NCBI RefSeq assembly: GCF_003032475.1
Contig: NZ_CP028369.1
Location: forward strand, 2,666,001 to 2,730,000
Reading direction: 5' to 3'
Source: Streptomyces sp. P3
GTDB lineage: Bacteria > Actinomycetota > Actinomycetes > Streptomycetales > Streptomycetaceae
Length of the DNA stretch: 64,000 nt
Below are positions 42,722 through 50,658 of this stretch, one piece after another. The notes beneath the pieces are model-generated. The model had not been told where the DNA came from. It searched no databases and saw only the letters and a list, made by a program, of their open reading frames with translations. Position 1 is the first letter of the stretch. Every line of letters begins with the position of its first letter. Both the position numbers and the translations under genes were made by a program.

Positions 42722-43201
42722 ATGGCCATCGAAAACGCCGCTGTGAACTTCTCCGAACTGGTGAACAAGAACAAGCAGACGCTCGCCCGGCTCAAGGAGT
42801 CGCCTCGGCTGCTGCTGCACCGCAGAGACGGGGAGGATCTCGTTCTCACCACCGCGACTCGGGCCGAACAGGACCAGACCGTGGTGTCCGCCGCCACGCG
42901 GATGCTCGCCGCATTGGCGCGCCGGGATCCGGGCAGCATGGAACTCCTCCTGGGCATACTGCCGGACGCCTTCCCCTGGATCCGCTTCCTGGCCGAGGCC
43001 GACGTGCACGCGTTCGCCGTCGAACTGGTCGACACCATGAGGGCCGCAGACTCCGTCGGCAACAGCGCGTCCGTCGCCCAGCTGCTCATCGCCTGGGAGC
43101 ACACGGCCGAGGTCCACTCCGACCCGGAACTGCTGGCCGCGCTGACCAGGAACCACGACGAGGACTACGGCCCCGCCGCGGACCCGCGGGAGGGCCTGTG
43201 A
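42722..43201 (+). CDS. Phd/YefM-type antitoxin
   Basis: This 159-residue protein has an N-terminal Phd-like fold (AIENAAVNFSELVNKNKQTL, then SPRLLLHRRDGEDLVLTTA), which binds DNA and dimerises. A long C-terminal extension, more than half of the protein, would neutralise the toxin. The Phd fold at its N-terminus and the 4-bp overlap (GTGA) with the downstream small protein support a type II toxin-antitoxin pair. The repeats immediately upstream are the probable operator. The protein is larger than classical Phd (about 80 residues), as is common for this Streptomyces group. Confidence 0.8.
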   Translation: MAIENAAVNFSELVNKNKQTLARLKESPRLLLHRRDGEDLVLTTATRAEQDQTVVSAATRMLAALARRDPGSMELLLGILPDAFPWIRFLAEADVHAFAVELVDTMRAADSVGNSASVAQLLIAWEHTAEVHSDPELLAALTRNHDEDYGPAADPREGL

Positions 43202-43557
43202 GCGCAGGCCGCGGAGACCGCGTCGCACCACCGGCACCCGACGGCCACTGGGAGGTTCGTTTCGCCGACGCGGCCTCGGCGAAGGGCTGGGAGAACCTGA
43301 CGCAGCAGGCGCGCGAGAACACTTTTCGCGCCTGGACCGTCATGAGAACCGACCCCGCACCGGCCGCCGAGACAACCCGGCACCACCGTCTCAAGGGCAG
43401 CCTGGCGCACGGCACCCATCGAGGGCGGACCTGTCAGCAATGGCAGATCGAGGTGACCGGGGCCGGACGCGTCTGGTACCTCCTCGACACGTCCCGCGAC
43501 ACCTGCTGGATCACGTTCGCCGGGACCGGGCACCCACGTGCCACCGACCGTTCCTGA
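43198..43557 (+). CDS. RelE/ParE-like toxin
   Basis: This 119-residue basic protein ends with a compact beta-rich core (HHRLKGSLAHGTHRGRTCQQ and WQIEVTGAGRVWYLLD) that fits the RelE/ParE fold, in which a GWENLTQQARENTFRAW helix precedes the sheet. Such toxins cleave mRNA at the ribosome or poison gyrase; which applies is not visible. The start GTG overlaps the antitoxin stop. It is followed by the convergent PNPOx-like gene after 9 bp. Confidence 0.75.
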   Translation: MSAGRGDRVAPPAPDGHWEVRFADAASAKGWENLTQQARENTFRAWTVMRTDPAPAAETTRHHRLKGSLAHGTHRGRTCQQWQIEVTGAGRVWYLLDTSRDTCWITFAGTGHPRATDRS

Positions 43558-43566
43558 CCCGCGGGC

Positions 43567-44232
43567 TCAGGGCCACAGCCGGTCGGTGGACCAGGCGTCG
43601 CCGGTGCGGCGGTAGCGCAGCCGGGTGTGGCGGCGGGCGGCGTCGCCCTGGAAGAACTCCGCCTCCTCCGGCCGTAGTCGGTACAGCGTCCAGGTCGGGG
43701 ACTTGGCCGTCGGGTGGGTGCGGGCGTGCTCCCAGGCGGCCTCCGACGCCGCCGCGAGTTCCTCCGCCGAGGTCAGGACGTCGCTCTGCCGTCCGGTCAG
43801 GGCGGCGGCCAGCGCGCCGGTCGAGCGGGCGTGCAGATCGGCCTGGGCCTCCTCGGAGGGAGCGGACGTGACCGGGCCGCGGACCCGGACCTGGCGGCCC
43901 AGCACCGGCCAGTAGAAGGTGAGGGCCGCGTACGGGCGGGCGGCGAGCTGACGGCCCTTGGCGCTGGTGGCGTGGGTGGCGAAGGACCAGCCGTCCGCGT
44001 CCGCGCCGTGCAGCATGACGATCCGGGCGTCGGGCAGGCCCTCCTCGTCCGACGTCGACAGGGTCATCGTGTGCGGTTCCCGCTCGCCCGCCGCGACCGC
44101 CTGCGCGAACCACCGCGTGAAGAGGGGGATCGGGTCGTGGGGGGCCGACGAGGCGTCGAAGGGCGCCAGCTCCGTCACCTCCGGGTCCCACACCCGCAGC
44201 GTCCTCAGCAGTTCATGAAGGTCCTTGGTCAT
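43567..44232 (-). CDS. Pyridoxamine 5'-phosphate oxidase-family protein (PdxH-like)
   Basis: This 221-residue FMN split-barrel protein is of near-normal PdxH length. Features are PHTMTLSTSDEEGLPDARIVML, the FMN-contact segment WSFATHATSAKGRQLAARPYAALTFYW, and the C-terminal dimer segment RRTGDAWSTDRLWP, which matches the end of PdxH proteins. It would oxidise pyridoxine or pyridoxamine phosphate to PLP; a PhzG-like role is an alternative. ATG at 44232. It is transcribed on its own between the toxin gene and the expansin gene. Confidence 0.85.
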   Translation of the reverse strand: MTKDLHELLRTLRVWDPEVTELAPFDASSAPHDPIPLFTRWFAQAVAAGEREPHTMTLSTSDEEGLPDARIVMLHGADADGWSFATHATSAKGRQLAARPYAALTFYWPVLGRQVRVRGPVTSAPSEEAQADLHARSTGALAAALTGRQSDVLTSAEELAAASEAAWEHARTHPTAKSPTWTLYRLRPEEAEFFQGDAARRHTRLRYRRTGDAWSTDRLWP

Positions 44233-44247
44233 GCACCGAGTATCCGG

Positions 44248-45243
44248 TCAGTGCCGGGCGAACTGGACCCGGGTCGGCTGCACCGCGTCCGGCCGGACGG
44301 CGATCCCCTCGACGGTCAGCCGCTCCCCGTAGATGTCGGTGAGCCGGATCGCGCCGCCGCAGCCGGCGCCGTTCTCGGAGAGGAAGTAGTTGTAGTCGGT
44401 GCGCGCCAGCCGGATCCAGGAGCCGCCGCTGCGGACCTCGAGGCGGGCCACCGGGTTGCGGTGGCCGATCGCCTGGATCCCGCACCAGTACTGGCTGGAG
44501 CCGATCTTGTAGCGGATCGAGACGGTGTCGGACGTGGCCGGGCTCAGCAGGCTCCACGTGATCGGGATGCGGCCCGCCGAGAGAGGGGCGAGCTTGGCGA
44601 AGGCCTGCCGGCTGAGGTCGAGCTGACCGGGTGCGCAGGGTGCCGGGCACTCGTTGGTGATGCGGACCGTGATGGACGCCCCGCCCGCCGCGCGGACGGC
44701 CACGTACGCGCCGCACGCCTTCGACGTCTCGTAGTCGGCGGTGTTCATCGCCGCGGTCATCACGTCGGAGGTCGGGCCGAAGGAGCAGGCGCCGCTGCCG
44801 TCGCCCGCGTCGTAGGAGGTGGCGACGCCGGTGTAGGAGGCGCCGGGCCGGATCCGTCCGGCGAGCGGCCCCGCCCCCGAGGCCGCCCGGGCGGCGGGCG
44901 CGGCGGCCTTCGCCGGGGGCCGCGCGGCCGGGGAGGCCGGGGCGGTCGTCGTCCCGCTCGCGGTCGGACTCGGGCTCGCGGACGCCGAGGACGAAGCGGA
45001 CGGCGTCGGCGACGCGGACGTCTTCGCCGTCGTCGGCGTCGCCGACCCGCTCACCCGTACGCCGGCGACGGGCGCGCCGGCCTCCCGCACGTCGTCGCTC
45101 CCACCGCCGGGGCGGAGGGCCGCGACCAGGGACACGACGAGCGCGACGGCGGCCACGGCCACCACGGCGACCACGGCGACCACGGGGACGCGGACCTTGG
45201 GCCGGTCGGGGCGGCGGGAACGGCGGTGCGAGGAAGCTGCCAC
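44248..45243 (-). CDS. Membrane-anchored bacterial expansin-like protein
   Basis: This 331-residue protein has an N-terminal transmembrane anchor (about 17-43, VVAVVAVVAVAAVALVV), a Ser/Thr/Pro/Ala linker (about 65-125) and two expansin domains. Domain 1 is a double-psi barrel (SYTGVATSYDAGDGSGACSF, TNECPAPCAPGQLDLS with the conserved Asp); domain 2 is a CBM63-like sheet (PVARLEVRSGGSWIRLARTD, YNYFLSENGAGCGGAIRLTD). Expansins loosen plant cell-wall cellulose and hemicellulose without hydrolysis. GTG at 45243 follows AAGGA. The anchor-coding DNA is itself a GGCGACCAC-type repeat. Confidence 0.88.
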   Translation of the reverse strand: MAASSHRRSRRPDRPKVRVPVVAVVAVVAVAAVALVVSLVAALRPGGGSDDVREAGAPVAGVRVSGSATPTTAKTSASPTPSASSSASASPSPTASGTTTAPASPAARPPAKAAAPAARAASGAGPLAGRIRPGASYTGVATSYDAGDGSGACSFGPTSDVMTAAMNTADYETSKACGAYVAVRAAGGASITVRITNECPAPCAPGQLDLSRQAFAKLAPLSAGRIPITWSLLSPATSDTVSIRYKIGSSQYWCGIQAIGHRNPVARLEVRSGGSWIRLARTDYNYFLSENGAGCGGAIRLTDIYGERLTVEGIAVRPDAVQPTRVQFARH

Positions 45244-45436
45244 GGGAGAAGTCCTTACGCGTTTCGGCGGAGCCCGTCCGGCAGACGACCCTCCCGGACG
45301 CGAAAGCCTCCGAACACGGAGGCCTCCATCCCCTCAGTGGCCGCCGCCCCACGAAAGGTTGCCGCCCCCGGAGAGATCACCGATCCGGATCTCACCGCGC
45401 GCCTCAGCCCCGCCTCGGTCCCGCCTGAACCCCGCC

Positions 45437-46609
45437 TCAGTCCCGGCCCAGCACCACCGTGCCCGACGAGCAGAACCAGCCGCCGGTGCCGCAGGCCACG
45501 CCCAGGCGGGGCGGGTCGCCGTCCCGGGTGCGCACCTGGCGTGGGCCGGCCTCGCCCCGCAGCTGACGCACCGCCTCCACCAGCAGGAACAGGCCCCGCA
45601 TCCCCGGGTGTTGGGCCGACAGGCCGCCTCCGTCGGTGTTGACCGGCAGCGCGCCGCCCTCGACCCGCAGCCGGCCCTTCTCCACGAACGGGCCGCCCTC
45701 GCCCTTCGCACAGAAGCCCAGGTCCTCGAGGGTCACCAGCGTCATGTAGGTGAACGCGTCGTAGATCTGGGCGAAGTCCATCTCGTCCGGGCGCAGTCCG
45801 GCGCGGGCGAAGGCCAGCCGGCCCGCGGTCGCCGCCGGGGACACCGTGAAGTCCTCCCACTCGGACATCGAGGCGTGCGAGACGTGCTCCCCGGTCCCCA
45901 GGATCCACACCGGCGCCGTGCGGCAGTCCCGCACGTACTCCTCGGCGGCCAGCAGCACCGCCGCGCCTCCGTCGGAGCGGACGCAGCAGTGCAGCTTGGT
46001 GAACGGGTCCGCGATCATCGGCCCGGAGAGCACCTCGTCGACCGAGACCGGGGTGCGGAACATCGCCTCCGGGTTCAGCGCCGCGTTCGCCCTCGCCTGT
46101 ACGGCGACCTCCGCCAGCTGCTCGATCGTGGTCCCGTACTGGAGCATGTGGCGGCGGGCCGCCATCGCGTACTTGGCGACCAGGGTGTGCCCGTAGGGCG
46201 CCTCGAACTGGAGGGGGCCGCGTGCGCCGAAGGCGAACGTGCCGCCGCGGCGGCCCGCCCTGATGTCTGCCCGGGGCGTCGCGCCGTACGCCAGCAGGAC
46301 GGCGTTCGCGTGGCCGGCGGCGATCGCGTCGGCGGCGTGCGCCGCCATCACCTCCCAGGTCGCGCCGCCGACCGAGGTGGAGTCGACCCAGGTGGGCCGC
46401 AGGCCCAGGTAGTCGGCCAGCTCGACCGGGGCGAGCGTGCCGAGGCCGGCGGAGGCGAAGCCGTCCACCGTCTCCCGCCCGAGCCCCGCGTCCGCCAGCG
46501 CCCGGCGGGCCGCCTGTGCGTGCAGGGTGTACGGGGTCGCCTCGTCGACCCGGCCGCAGTCGGAGAGCGCGACGCCGACCACGGCCACGTTCCGGGTCCG
46601 CACGGTCAT
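45437..46609 (-). CDS. Thiolase-like lipid-transfer protein (putative aldol lyase)
   Basis: This 390-residue thiolase-superfamily protein is of the non-classical Ltp type. Segments are VDSTSVGGATWEVMAAHAAD (no Cys where thiolases carry their nucleophile), AQIYDAFTYMTLVTLEDLGF and NTDGGGLSAQHPGMRGLFLL. Ltp2-type proteins of steroid side-chain degradation lack thiolytic Cys chemistry and act as retro-aldolases with a DUF35 partner. ATG at 46609 follows GAGGAAGGTGG. Operator H lies 44 bp upstream in the region shared with the divergent acyl-CoA dehydrogenase. Retro-aldol activity is inferred, not shown. Confidence 0.88.
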   Translation of the reverse strand: MTVRTRNVAVVGVALSDCGRVDEATPYTLHAQAARRALADAGLGRETVDGFASAGLGTLAPVELADYLGLRPTWVDSTSVGGATWEVMAAHAADAIAAGHANAVLLAYGATPRADIRAGRRGGTFAFGARGPLQFEAPYGHTLVAKYAMAARRHMLQYGTTIEQLAEVAVQARANAALNPEAMFRTPVSVDEVLSGPMIADPFTKLHCCVRSDGGAAVLLAAEEYVRDCRTAPVWILGTGEHVSHASMSEWEDFTVSPAATAGRLAFARAGLRPDEMDFAQIYDAFTYMTLVTLEDLGFCAKGEGGPFVEKGRLRVEGGALPVNTDGGGLSAQHPGMRGLFLLVEAVRQLRGEAGPRQVRTRDGDPPRLGVACGTGGWFCSSGTVVLGRD

Positions 46610-46653
46610 GAAAGGCCACCTTCCTCTGGGCAACTCGCTGCCGAACTCCTAAT

Positions 46654-46668
46654 ATGACGGACCGTCAG
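46654..46668. promoter_or_regulatory. Operator H: ATGACGGACCGTCAG
   Basis: One mismatch at the first base. It lies between the divergent thiolase (44 bp) and acyl-CoA dehydrogenase (20 bp) starts. Confidence 0.85.
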
Positions 46669-46688
46669 ATCTGTAGGAAGGGGCGGCC

Positions 46689-47906
46689 ATGGACCCCGGC
46701 TTCACCGCCGAGCAGGACGAGATCCGCCGCACGCTGCGCGAACTGCTCCACAAACGCTGCGGCCCCGCGGAACTGCGGGCCGCCCTCGACGCCCCGGCCG
46801 GGCACGACCCCGCCCTGTGGGCCGCGCTCGCCGAGCAGCTCGGGCTGCCCGGGCTCGCGCTCCCCGAAGCCCACGGCGGGGTCGGCTGCCTCCGCACCGA
46901 CCTCGCCCTCGCCGCCGAGGAGACCGGCCGGGCCCTGGCGCCGAGCCCGCTGCTCGCGACCTCCGTGCTCGTCGCGCCCCTGGTCCTCGCCCTCGGGACC
47001 GACGCCCAGCGGGCCGGCCTGCTGCCCCGGATCGCCGACGGCACGCTCACCGCCGCGCTCGCCGTGCCCGCGTCCGCCCTCGCCGCGGCCCTCGCCCTGA
47101 CCGGACCGGGCGGCGGTGACTGGTCCGGCGGCGGACGGGCGGGCGGAGTGCAGGCCCGCCGCTCGGGAGACGGCTGGCGGCTGTACGGCGAGGCCGCGCA
47201 GGTACTCGACGGACACAGCGCAGGACTGCTGCTCGTCGCCGCGCACACCGGAGGCTTCGTACGGTCGCGGACCCTGCTGTTCCTGGCGCCGGGGGACGCC
47301 GCCGGCGTCGTACGGACGCGGCAGACGGCCCTCGACGCCACCCGGCCGCAGGCGCGGGTGCAACTGCGGGACGTGGCCGCCGAGTTGCTGGGCACGGAAG
47401 AGGACGACGTGCCCGAGGCCCTTGCCGACGCGGGGGACTTCGCCGCCGCCTTCCTCGCCTGCGAGGCCGTGGGCACGGCCGGACGGGCGCTGGAGCGGAC
47501 CGTCGAGTACCTCGGGCAGCGGGAGCAGTTCGGGCGGCCGATCGGTTCCTTCCAGGCGGTGCAGCACCGGCTCGCCGATGTGTACGTGCAGATCCAGGCG
47601 GCCCGCTCCGCCGCGTACTACGCCGCCTGGGCGGCAGGCGGGGACGGCCAAGGCGGCGGAGGCGGAGCCGGCCGGCGGGAGCGGGTCGGCGGGCTCGCGC
47701 TCGCCCAGGCGCTGGAGGCGCTGCGCCGGGCCGCCGCCGAGGGCGTCCAGCTGCACGGCGGCATCGGTTTCACCTGGGAGCACCAGGCGCACCTGTACTT
47801 CAAGCGGGCCGCCGGGGACGAGCTGCTGTTCGGGCCCGTGCACCGGCTGCGCGCCCACGCGGCCGAGCGGGCCGGACTGTTCGCACGTACGGAGGTGACG
47901 GTGTGA
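46689..47906 (+). CDS. Acyl-CoA dehydrogenase
   Basis: This 405-residue acyl-CoA dehydrogenase is more similar in style to the short-partner type: FTAEQDEIRRTLRELLHKRC at the N-terminus, a poorly conserved beta-domain (85-250) without the usual WxxT and SEPxxGSD motifs, and a good C-terminal domain (EQFGRPIGSFQAVQHRLADV, VQLHGGIGFTWEHQAHLYFKR). A central Gly-rich insert (AAGGDGQGGGGGAGRR) is unusual. It may need a partner dehydrogenase from elsewhere in the regulon. Its stop overlaps the start of the nitroreductase gene (GTGA). Operator H is 20 bp upstream. Confidence 0.9.
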   Translation: MDPGFTAEQDEIRRTLRELLHKRCGPAELRAALDAPAGHDPALWAALAEQLGLPGLALPEAHGGVGCLRTDLALAAEETGRALAPSPLLATSVLVAPLVLALGTDAQRAGLLPRIADGTLTAALAVPASALAAALALTGPGGGDWSGGGRAGGVQARRSGDGWRLYGEAAQVLDGHSAGLLLVAAHTGGFVRSRTLLFLAPGDAAGVVRTRQTALDATRPQARVQLRDVAAELLGTEEDDVPEALADAGDFAAAFLACEAVGTAGRALERTVEYLGQREQFGRPIGSFQAVQHRLADVYVQIQAARSAAYYAAWAAGGDGQGGGGGAGRRERVGGLALAQALEALRRAAAEGVQLHGGIGFTWEHQAHLYFKRAAGDELLFGPVHRLRAHAAERAGLFARTEVTV

Positions 47907-48382
47907 TCGGCGTCAGAGCGGTGCAGAAGGTGTCCTCGACACGGGCCTTCGCGAAGGTGGCCCCGCACGTCATACCGGCCCTCGACCGGGCCGTGCACCG
48001 TCTCACCCGGGGAAAGGTGCTGCTCAGCGCCCAGCTCCTGCCGGGCGTGATCCTGACGGCCACCGGCGCGCGGAGCGGACGGCCGCGGCGGACGCCGCTC
48101 GCCTGCATGCCCGAGGAGGGCGGCGGCAGCTGGATCCTGGTCGGCTCCAACTTCGGCCGCACCGGGCATCCGGCCTGGACCGCCAACCTCCTCGCCCACC
48201 CCGACGCCGAGATCAGCTGGAAGGGCACGGACATCCCGGTCACGGCCGTGCTGCTGGCGGGAGAGGAGCGGGCCGCGGTCTGGAAGAGGCTGCTGACGTT
48301 CTGGCCGCCGTACGCCGCCTACCAGGAGCGGGTGGAGCGCGAGATCCGGCTGTTCCGGATCACGCCCCGGCCGCCCTCCTGA
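47903..48382 (+). CDS. F420-dependent nitroreductase-family (DDN-like) protein
   Basis: This 159-residue split-barrel protein is of the deazaflavin (F420)-dependent group. Conserved parts are LLPGVILTATGARSGRPRRTPL, GSWILVGSNFGRTGHPAW and NLLAHPDAEISWKG. These proteins use F420H2 for hydride transfer to quinones, enones or nitro compounds. Translational overlap with the acyl-CoA dehydrogenase links it to the regulon and suggests an enone or quinone reduction step, or reoxidation of the dehydrogenase. Streptomyces make F420. The real cofactor cannot be proven here. Confidence 0.85.
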   Translation: MIGVRAVQKVSSTRAFAKVAPHVIPALDRAVHRLTRGKVLLSAQLLPGVILTATGARSGRPRRTPLACMPEEGGGSWILVGSNFGRTGHPAWTANLLAHPDAEISWKGTDIPVTAVLLAGEERAAVWKRLLTFWPPYAAYQERVEREIRLFRITPRPPS

Positions 48383-48501
48383 TCAGTGGGCCGGCGTCCG
48401 CCCTCCTGCCCCGCGTCCCGGCGGCCGCCGCCTGGTCGGAGCTCGGGCGGCCGTCCTGATCAGCGGGCCGGACCGGTCCGGGGGTCGCCCGCGGGGCCGG
48501 C

Positions 48502-49122
48502 TCACAGCGTGGCCAGGCGCTGTGCCAGCAGGAACGCGCCGATCCCGAGCATCGCCGCGCCCGAGGTGCGGGTCACCGCGCGGGCCGCCGCCGGGCGGGC
48601 GCCCAGCAGCCTGCGGGCCAGGACGCCCACCGTGAGGTAGACGGCCGCGCAGCACGCCATGTGCAGCAGCCCGAGGAGAGCCGTCTGCGCGGCCACCGGC
48701 AGGCGTCCGGCCCCGGGGCCGAGGAACTGCGGCAGGACCGAGAGGTAGAGCAGCAGTCCCTTGGGGTTCAGGCCGCTGATCGTCGCCCCGCGCAGGAACA
48801 CCCGCGGTCCGTCCGCCGCGAGCTCCTCTCCGGCGCCCGGTGTCCCCGGCCGCCGCAGCACGCTCCAGCCCAGCACGACCAGATAGGCGGCGCCCGCTGC
48901 CGTCAGTCCGGTCAGCACCGCGGGCGAGCCCGCGACCAGCACCGCGAGGCCCGCCGCCGCCAGCGCCGTGTGCAGCGCGTAGCCGCTCACCAGACCGCCG
49001 ACCGCCGCGCCCACCGAGCGGCCGCGCAGCCCGGCGGAGACCACGTACGCCCAGTCGGCGCCCGGCACGCACACCAGCAGCAGGTCCACGGCGAGGAAGG
49101 AGAGGAGGGATCCCGAGTCCAT
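48502..49122 (-). CDS. LysE/RhtB-family amino-acid exporter
   Basis: This 206-residue membrane protein has six predicted helices. The N-terminal segment LLSFLAVDLLLVCVPGADWAYVVSAGLRG and ISGLNPKGLLLYLSVLPQFL are typical of the LysE superfamily. It exports an amino acid or related compound. It is divergent from an Lrp/AsnC regulator 82 bp away, the usual arrangement for an amino-acid-inducible exporter. ATG at 49122 lacks a strong ribosome site. Confidence 0.92.
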   Translation of the reverse strand: MDSGSLLSFLAVDLLLVCVPGADWAYVVSAGLRGRSVGAAVGGLVSGYALHTALAAAGLAVLVAGSPAVLTGLTAAGAAYLVVLGWSVLRRPGTPGAGEELAADGPRVFLRGATISGLNPKGLLLYLSVLPQFLGPGAGRLPVAAQTALLGLLHMACCAAVYLTVGVLARRLLGARPAAARAVTRTSGAAMLGIGAFLLAQRLATL

Positions 49123-49204
49123 GGTGGGGACATTAGGCGCGATGCGGCCGAAAGTGTTCCCGATGTTTTCTCGCTCTCTCGCACAATGGGGGAAGATCTG
49201 CCTC

Positions 49205-49657
49205 ATGGACGACGTGGACCGGAAGATTCTTGCCGAGCTGCAGCAGGACGGGCGGCTGACCGTGACCGAGCTGGCCGCACGGGTGCGGCTGAGCGTCTCG
49301 CCGTGCCACCGGCGGTTGCGGGAGCTGGAGCGCTCCGGGGCGATCAGCGGATACCGGGCGGTGGTGGAGCCGTCCGCCGTGGGGCTGACCTTCGAGGCAC
49401 TGGTCTTCGTGTCCATGCGGCAGGAGGACCGGGACACCGTCGCCGAGTTCGAGCGGGCGGTGGGCGAGGTGGAGCACGTCCTGGACGCGCAGCGGCTGTT
49501 CGGGGAGCCGGACTACCTGCTGCGGGTGGCCACCGCCGACCTCGCGGCCTTCCAGCGGCTCTACGACGAACGGCTCGCGACCCTGCCGGGTGTGCAGCGG
49601 CTGACGTCGACGCTGGTGATGAAGCACGTGGTGAAGGGCCGGGCGCTGCCCGCCTAG
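49205..49657 (+). CDS. Lrp/AsnC-family transcriptional regulator
   Basis: This 150-residue protein has an N-terminal helix-turn-helix (DDVDRKILAELQQDGRLTVT, ELAARVRLSVSPCHRRLREL) and a C-terminal RAM/AsnC ligand domain (LTFEALVFVSMRQEDRDTV, HVLDAQRLFGEPDYLLRV). It probably senses an amino acid and controls the divergent LysE exporter and itself. ATG at 49205 gives the normal family N-terminus. Confidence 0.93.
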   Translation: MDDVDRKILAELQQDGRLTVTELAARVRLSVSPCHRRLRELERSGAISGYRAVVEPSAVGLTFEALVFVSMRQEDRDTVAEFERAVGEVEHVLDAQRLFGEPDYLLRVATADLAAFQRLYDERLATLPGVQRLTSTLVMKHVVKGRALPA

Positions 49658-49761
49658 AGCCGTGCCGGGCGTCGTGGGCCGGTGAACCTTTCCGGTCACG
49701 GCACCAGGGGCACGGCCGCACCGGTCCGGCCGGACGCCGGCCTGCGGTGCGGATCGCGGCA

Positions 49762-49818
49762 GCGCCGCGGAGTGCGGAAGGCGCCGCGGAGTGCGGTAGA
49801 CGCCGCGGAGTGCGGCAG
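49762..49818. repeat. Three tandem 19-bp repeats
   Basis: Units at 49762, 49781 and 49800, each (G/A)CGCCGCGGAGTGCGGNAG with the variable base A, T or C. They lie in the 231-bp convergent gap between the Lrp and TetR genes, which holds no gene. Confidence 0.9.
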
Positions 49819-49888
49819 GCGGCAGCTCACCTGGGTGAACCGCCGCCCGGCAGACAGGACGTGACGTTGTGGAATGGGGCCCGGCCGG

Positions 49889-50536
49889 CTACTTCGTCGG
49901 CTTCTTGCCGGTGATGCCCAGGTGCACCAACAGCGCCAGGTTCGGCTTGAGTTCAGCCTGCTTGACGCCCCACGTCTGGAAGCCCTTCTGGTGCGAGGCG
50001 ACCGCCGCGAGCATCGCGACGAGCGCGCCGGCGACCGCGGCCGGGTTCACGTCCTTGTCGACCCGGCCCTTGGACTGGAGTTCGGCGACCGCGTCCGAGA
50101 GGGAGTTGTTCACCGAGTTGAGGATCTTCATGCGGAGTTTGTAGAAACGCTTGTCGCCTTCGGCCGCGCCGAGGTCGACGACCCTGAGGATCGCGTCGTT
50201 CTTCCGCCAGAACTCCAGGAAGCCGTCCACGAGTTCCTGGGCCGTCTGCCAGCCTGCCTTGCCGACCCAGGAGCGCCCCGCGACCAGAGTGGTCAACTCA
50301 GCTCCCTCGGCGGCCATTTGCTCGGCAATCTCCAGGACGGCGCCCTCGACGTCGGGGAAGTACTGGTAGAACGTCGCGGGCGAAGTGCCTGCCTTCCGGG
50401 CGACATCGATGACCTTGACGTCCCGGTAAGGAGAGGAGCTGAGCATCTCGCTGAGGCAGTCGAGCAGCTTCTGCCGCGTCGCCTGCCCGCGTCGACCGGC
50501 CACGCGGCCGTCGACGGTACGCACTTGTCCTGTCAT
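49889..50536 (-). CDS. TetR-family regulator, candidate repressor of the CTGACGG regulon
   Basis: This 215-residue TetR protein has an N-terminal helix-turn-helix (about 20-70: RQKLLDCLSEMLSSSPYRDV, IDVARKAGTSPATFYQYFPD) and an all-alpha ligand domain with no visible catalytic residues. It is the only TetR-type gene in the window. A degenerate copy of the operator (50530-50544, arm CTGACGG intact on the coding strand) overlaps its start codon, suggesting autoregulation. Operators of the form CTGACGG-N-CCGTCAG fit the size of TetR-dimer sites. The assignment is an inference from proximity and site type. It also lies near afsK in this genome. Confidence 0.88.
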   Translation of the reverse strand: MTGQVRTVDGRVAGRRGQATRQKLLDCLSEMLSSSPYRDVKVIDVARKAGTSPATFYQYFPDVEGAVLEIAEQMAAEGAELTTLVAGRSWVGKAGWQTAQELVDGFLEFWRKNDAILRVVDLGAAEGDKRFYKLRMKILNSVNNSLSDAVAELQSKGRVDKDVNPAAVAGALVAMLAAVASHQKGFQTWGVKQAELKPNLALLVHLGITGKKPTK

Positions 50537-50544
50537 GCCGTCAG
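50530..50544. promoter_or_regulatory. Degenerate operator over the TetR start codon
   Basis: Read on the coding strand, CTGACGGCATGACAG: left arm exact, right arm with three mismatches. It includes the ATG at 50536-50534. Could be an autoregulatory site or chance. Confidence 0.4.
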
Positions 50545-50658
50545 CTTACCGAGGGGTGATCGGAGCGCGATTCGGCCGACTGCAAATGGGGTGCGCGGGG
50601 GTGCGGAGGCGGCTGTGCCTGGTCTGCGGCTTGCGTGCAGCGCCGTTAGTTTGGCCTC

